Assembly: GCA_913020705.1 (NCBI GenBank)
Contig: CAJWBY010000187.1
Location: forward strand, 1 to 7,883
Reading direction: 5' to 3'
From: an uncultured Colwellia sp.
GTDB lineage: Bacteria > Pseudomonadota > Gammaproteobacteria > Enterobacterales > Alteromonadaceae
DNA: 7,883 nucleotides
Shown here: positions 6,185-7,883 of the stretch, piece by piece
How positions within the stretch are numbered: the first letter of the stretch is position 1
Layout of the letters: every line of letters begins with the position of its first letter
Notes under the pieces: model-generated
Seen by the model: the letters and a program-made list of their open reading frames with translations, nothing else
Told to the model about the DNA's origin: nothing
Database searches by the model: none
Position numbers and translations under genes: made by a program

Positions 6185-6979
6185 GTGGATGAAAAAAAAG
6201 TAGTACAAGTTGGCGGTAGCATAGAAGAGTCTTTACAAGGTAAATATAACATTGATGTTCCTTCAGTATTAAAAGAGGCTTGGCAATTAACGCTCCGTAC
6301 ACGTATTGCTATAAACGTAGGGTTACTCTTTATCCTTATTTTTGCTGTTATCGTATCTTTTGCAATCAGTAATTCGTTGGGTGGAATTGAAGAGGTGATT
6401 AAAGATCCTCAGTCATCGACACTTTTGAATATTGTGATAGTGCTTATTAGTTCTCCATTTTTAGTGGGTGTAGAAATGATGGGTATCTTTCATGCTGTTG
6501 GCATTAAAACAAATAGTAAATTGATTTTTGCTTTTCTTAAACGGGGAAGCTGGGTTGCTGTTTGCGCTTTGTTAACATCAGTACTCATCTCTATCGGAAT
6601 GAGTTTATTCATATTGCCAGGTATTTATTTGTCTGCGGCTTTCTCGTTGGCTTTGCCTTTAGTGGTAGATAAAAAATTATCCCCTTTAAAAGCAATAATT
6701 CTGAGTTTAAAAGTTACACGCTTTCAATGGTTTAAATTAGTATCTATATATGCGTTGCTTCTTATCGCGTTATTTATGTCATTAATACCTTTAGTCGTTC
6801 TTGCTCAAAGTCAGTTGTCAGTAATAGGTGTTATAATCTTTTTAGTGGCATTAACGTTTATAGCGCCGTTATTTTATAATGTGAAAGGTATTTTATACCG
6901 AGAAATTTTTGGAATGCAGCTATCTCCTTCAGATACAGATACAACGCCAAACCAAACGAGTGATACATTTTCAGCTTAA
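6185..6979 (+). CDS. Six-helix inner-membrane protein, YciC/UPF0259-like
   Basis: The protein has 264 residues with a GTG start at 6185; AAAGG lies at 6169-6173, a slightly long 11 nt upstream. A polar N-terminus of about 40 residues is followed by hydrophobic segments at roughly 42-62, 80-105, 122-142, 143-162, 183-206 and 211-233, then a polar tail rich in T, S and D. The stretch ILPGIYLSAAFSLALPLVVD, followed by LSPLKAIILSLKVTRFQWFKL, is the pattern seen in YciC-type (UPF0259) and related membrane proteins: a PG-containing helix, a 'PLVVD' end, and an amphipathic 'S-x-K-x-T' segment. E. coli YciC is of similar size. The function of this superfamily is not settled and none is assigned. The next gene begins 37 bp downstream, so it is almost surely co-transcribed with the glucosaminidase from the promoter at 6125-6153. 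Confidence 0.75.
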   Translation: MDEKKVVQVGGSIEESLQGKYNIDVPSVLKEAWQLTLRTRIAINVGLLFILIFAVIVSFAISNSLGGIEEVIKDPQSSTLLNIVIVLISSPFLVGVEMMGIFHAVGIKTNSKLIFAFLKRGSWVAVCALLTSVLISIGMSLFILPGIYLSAAFSLALPLVVDKKLSPLKAIILSLKVTRFQWFKLVSIYALLLIALFMSLIPLVVLAQSQLSVIGVIIFLVALTFIAPLFYNVKGILYREIFGMQLSPSDTDTTPNQTSDTFSA

Positions 6980-7007
6980 GTCTTTGTAAATAAATTGTTG
7001 TCGTAAA

Positions 7008-7012
7008 AAGGA
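7008..7012 (+). promoter_or_regulatory. Ribosome binding site for the Bax-like gene
   Basis: AAGGA lies 4 nt upstream of the ATG at 7017. The match is good and the spacing short. It fixes this ATG as the start, which places a hydrophobic anchor directly at the N-terminus. Confidence 0.55.
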
Positions 7013-7016
7013 TATT

Positions 7017-7883
7017 ATGAAAATTCAATATTTTATCAAACTGGTAATACTAAGCGCATTAGTTATTGCGCTTATCGCTCCTTTTACATTTATGAGACCT
7101 GCGGACATAACTGTTCCTGAAGTTGCTGTAAAAGCCAAAAAAGTTGTAAAAGTTACGCCTGTGGCAAAAGTAAAAATAGTTGAACGTCCACTACATAATG
7201 TAAAAATACCTGACTTTGCTGCCATTCGTGATGTTAAAACGAAGAAACGTGAATTCTTTCAATATATTTATCCTGCGATAGAGCAAGAGAATAAAAACTT
7301 ACTTCAAATAAGAACTGAAGTAGCGGTTATGATCGAAGCAATTTTTTTAGAAGAAAACCTTTTAGATGAACAGCAAGTTTTGCTTAATAGTCTAATTAAA
7401 AAATACAAAGTAAGTGAGAAATATACCCCGTTACAACAGCTTAATGAATTACTTTTACGTGTTGATGTTGTTCCTATTGAACTGGTTTTGGTGCAAGCAG
7501 CCAATGAATCTGCTTGGGGAACATCTCGTTTCGCAAAAATTGGTTTGAACTTTTTTGGCATGTGGTGCTACAAAAAGGGGTGCGGTATGGTTCCTGGAGG
7601 GCGTGATACTGGAGCTAAACATGAAGTTGCCGCATTCAGAAGTCTTGAACATGGCGTACAACGCTATTTACACAATATTAATACCAATAATGCTTACAGT
7701 GTTTTTCGAACCATTCGTGGGCAGTTACGCGCACAAGAACAACCATTATCTCCACAAATATTAGCGACAGGGTTATTACGTTATTCAATTCGAGGTACTG
7801 ACTACGTGCTAGAAATAACTGAAATGATCCGTCATAACCAAGTGTATTTTGATGAATTAATGGTTAAGCCAATAGCAATTTAA
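7017..7883 (+). CDS. Bax-type glucosaminidase-domain protein, membrane-anchored
   Basis: The protein has 288 residues and is complete: its TAA is the last codon of the window. Residues 6-24 form a hydrophobic signal-anchor with a lysine before it. Residues 33-60 are a V/K-rich linker (AVKAKKVVKVTPVAKVKIVE), and a helical region spans about 74-150. The catalytic domain follows: IELVLVQAANESAWGTSRFA, with E164 as the expected acid/base glutamate, then NFFGMWCYKKGCG at 178-190, a conserved feature of E. coli Bax relatives. It belongs to the glucosaminidase (GH73-like) superfamily, which cleaves N-acetylglucosaminyl linkages in peptidoglycan; the anchor would place it on the periplasmic face of the inner membrane. 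Peptidoglycan as substrate is inference from family. C184 and C189 could form a disulfide in the periplasm. It shares a transcript with the YciC-like gene 37 bp upstream. Confidence 0.9.
   Translation: MKIQYFIKLVILSALVIALIAPFTFMRPADITVPEVAVKAKKVVKVTPVAKVKIVERPLHNVKIPDFAAIRDVKTKKREFFQYIYPAIEQENKNLLQIRTEVAVMIEAIFLEENLLDEQQVLLNSLIKKYKVSEKYTPLQQLNELLLRVDVVPIELVLVQAANESAWGTSRFAKIGLNFFGMWCYKKGCGMVPGGRDTGAKHEVAAFRSLEHGVQRYLHNINTNNAYSVFRTIRGQLRAQEQPLSPQILATGLLRYSIRGTDYVLEITEMIRHNQVYFDELMVKPIAI

Noticed and set aside
7025..7764. Short open frames on both strands inside the Bax-like gene (7025-7225, 7304-7561 and 7455-7661 on -, 7555-7764 on +)
   Set aside because: They are shadows of a well-supported gene, with no family resemblance and no ribosome binding site of note.

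Overview
The window is an AT-rich chromosomal segment of ordinary bacterial gene density. The protein set points to a marine gammaproteobacterium of the Alteromonadales, with Colwellia or Thalassotalea-like relatives most likely: a DUF4097 protein beside a TolB-like/TPR membrane protein, a YkgJ-type cysteine-cluster protein, MsrB, DUF1415, and a Bax-type glucosaminidase. This placement comes from protein character and base composition, since there is no rRNA or other marker. No tRNA, rRNA, CRISPR array, insertion sequence, prophage gene or composition break was seen.

Layout. (1) Bases 1-2906 hold a + strand pair: the C-terminal part of a DUF4097 beta-repeat protein, cut by the window's left edge, and 38 bp later a 741-residue membrane-anchored protein with a TolB/FlgO-like domain and TPR repeats. 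(2) Bases 2975-4566 carry three small + strand genes: an HD_3 metal-dependent phosphohydrolase, a DUF1801 protein and a YkgJ-family cysteine-cluster protein. Their gaps of 68 to 182 bp make a tight operon uncertain. (3) msrB lies on the - strand (4856-5302), convergent with the ykgJ-like gene and divergent from the DUF1415 gene. A clear intrinsic terminator for msrB sits at 4678-4719. (4) Bases 5529-7883 run on + again: DUF1415, then a six-helix YciC-like membrane protein behind a good extended -10 promoter, then a Bax-type glucosaminidase ending on the last base of the window.

How the genes may work together. The outer segments are envelope-themed: DUF4097 plus membrane TPR scaffold on the left, membrane protein plus peptidoglycan hydrolase on the right. 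The middle holds small single-domain housekeeping or stress proteins: nucleotide phosphohydrolase, metal-cluster protein, methionine sulfoxide repair. No defence system, biosynthetic cluster or mobile element is visible. The most useful leads are the DUF4097/TolB-TPR pair, the YciC-like/Bax-like pair, and the convergent intergenic region with its inverted repeats. None is strong evidence of a new system.
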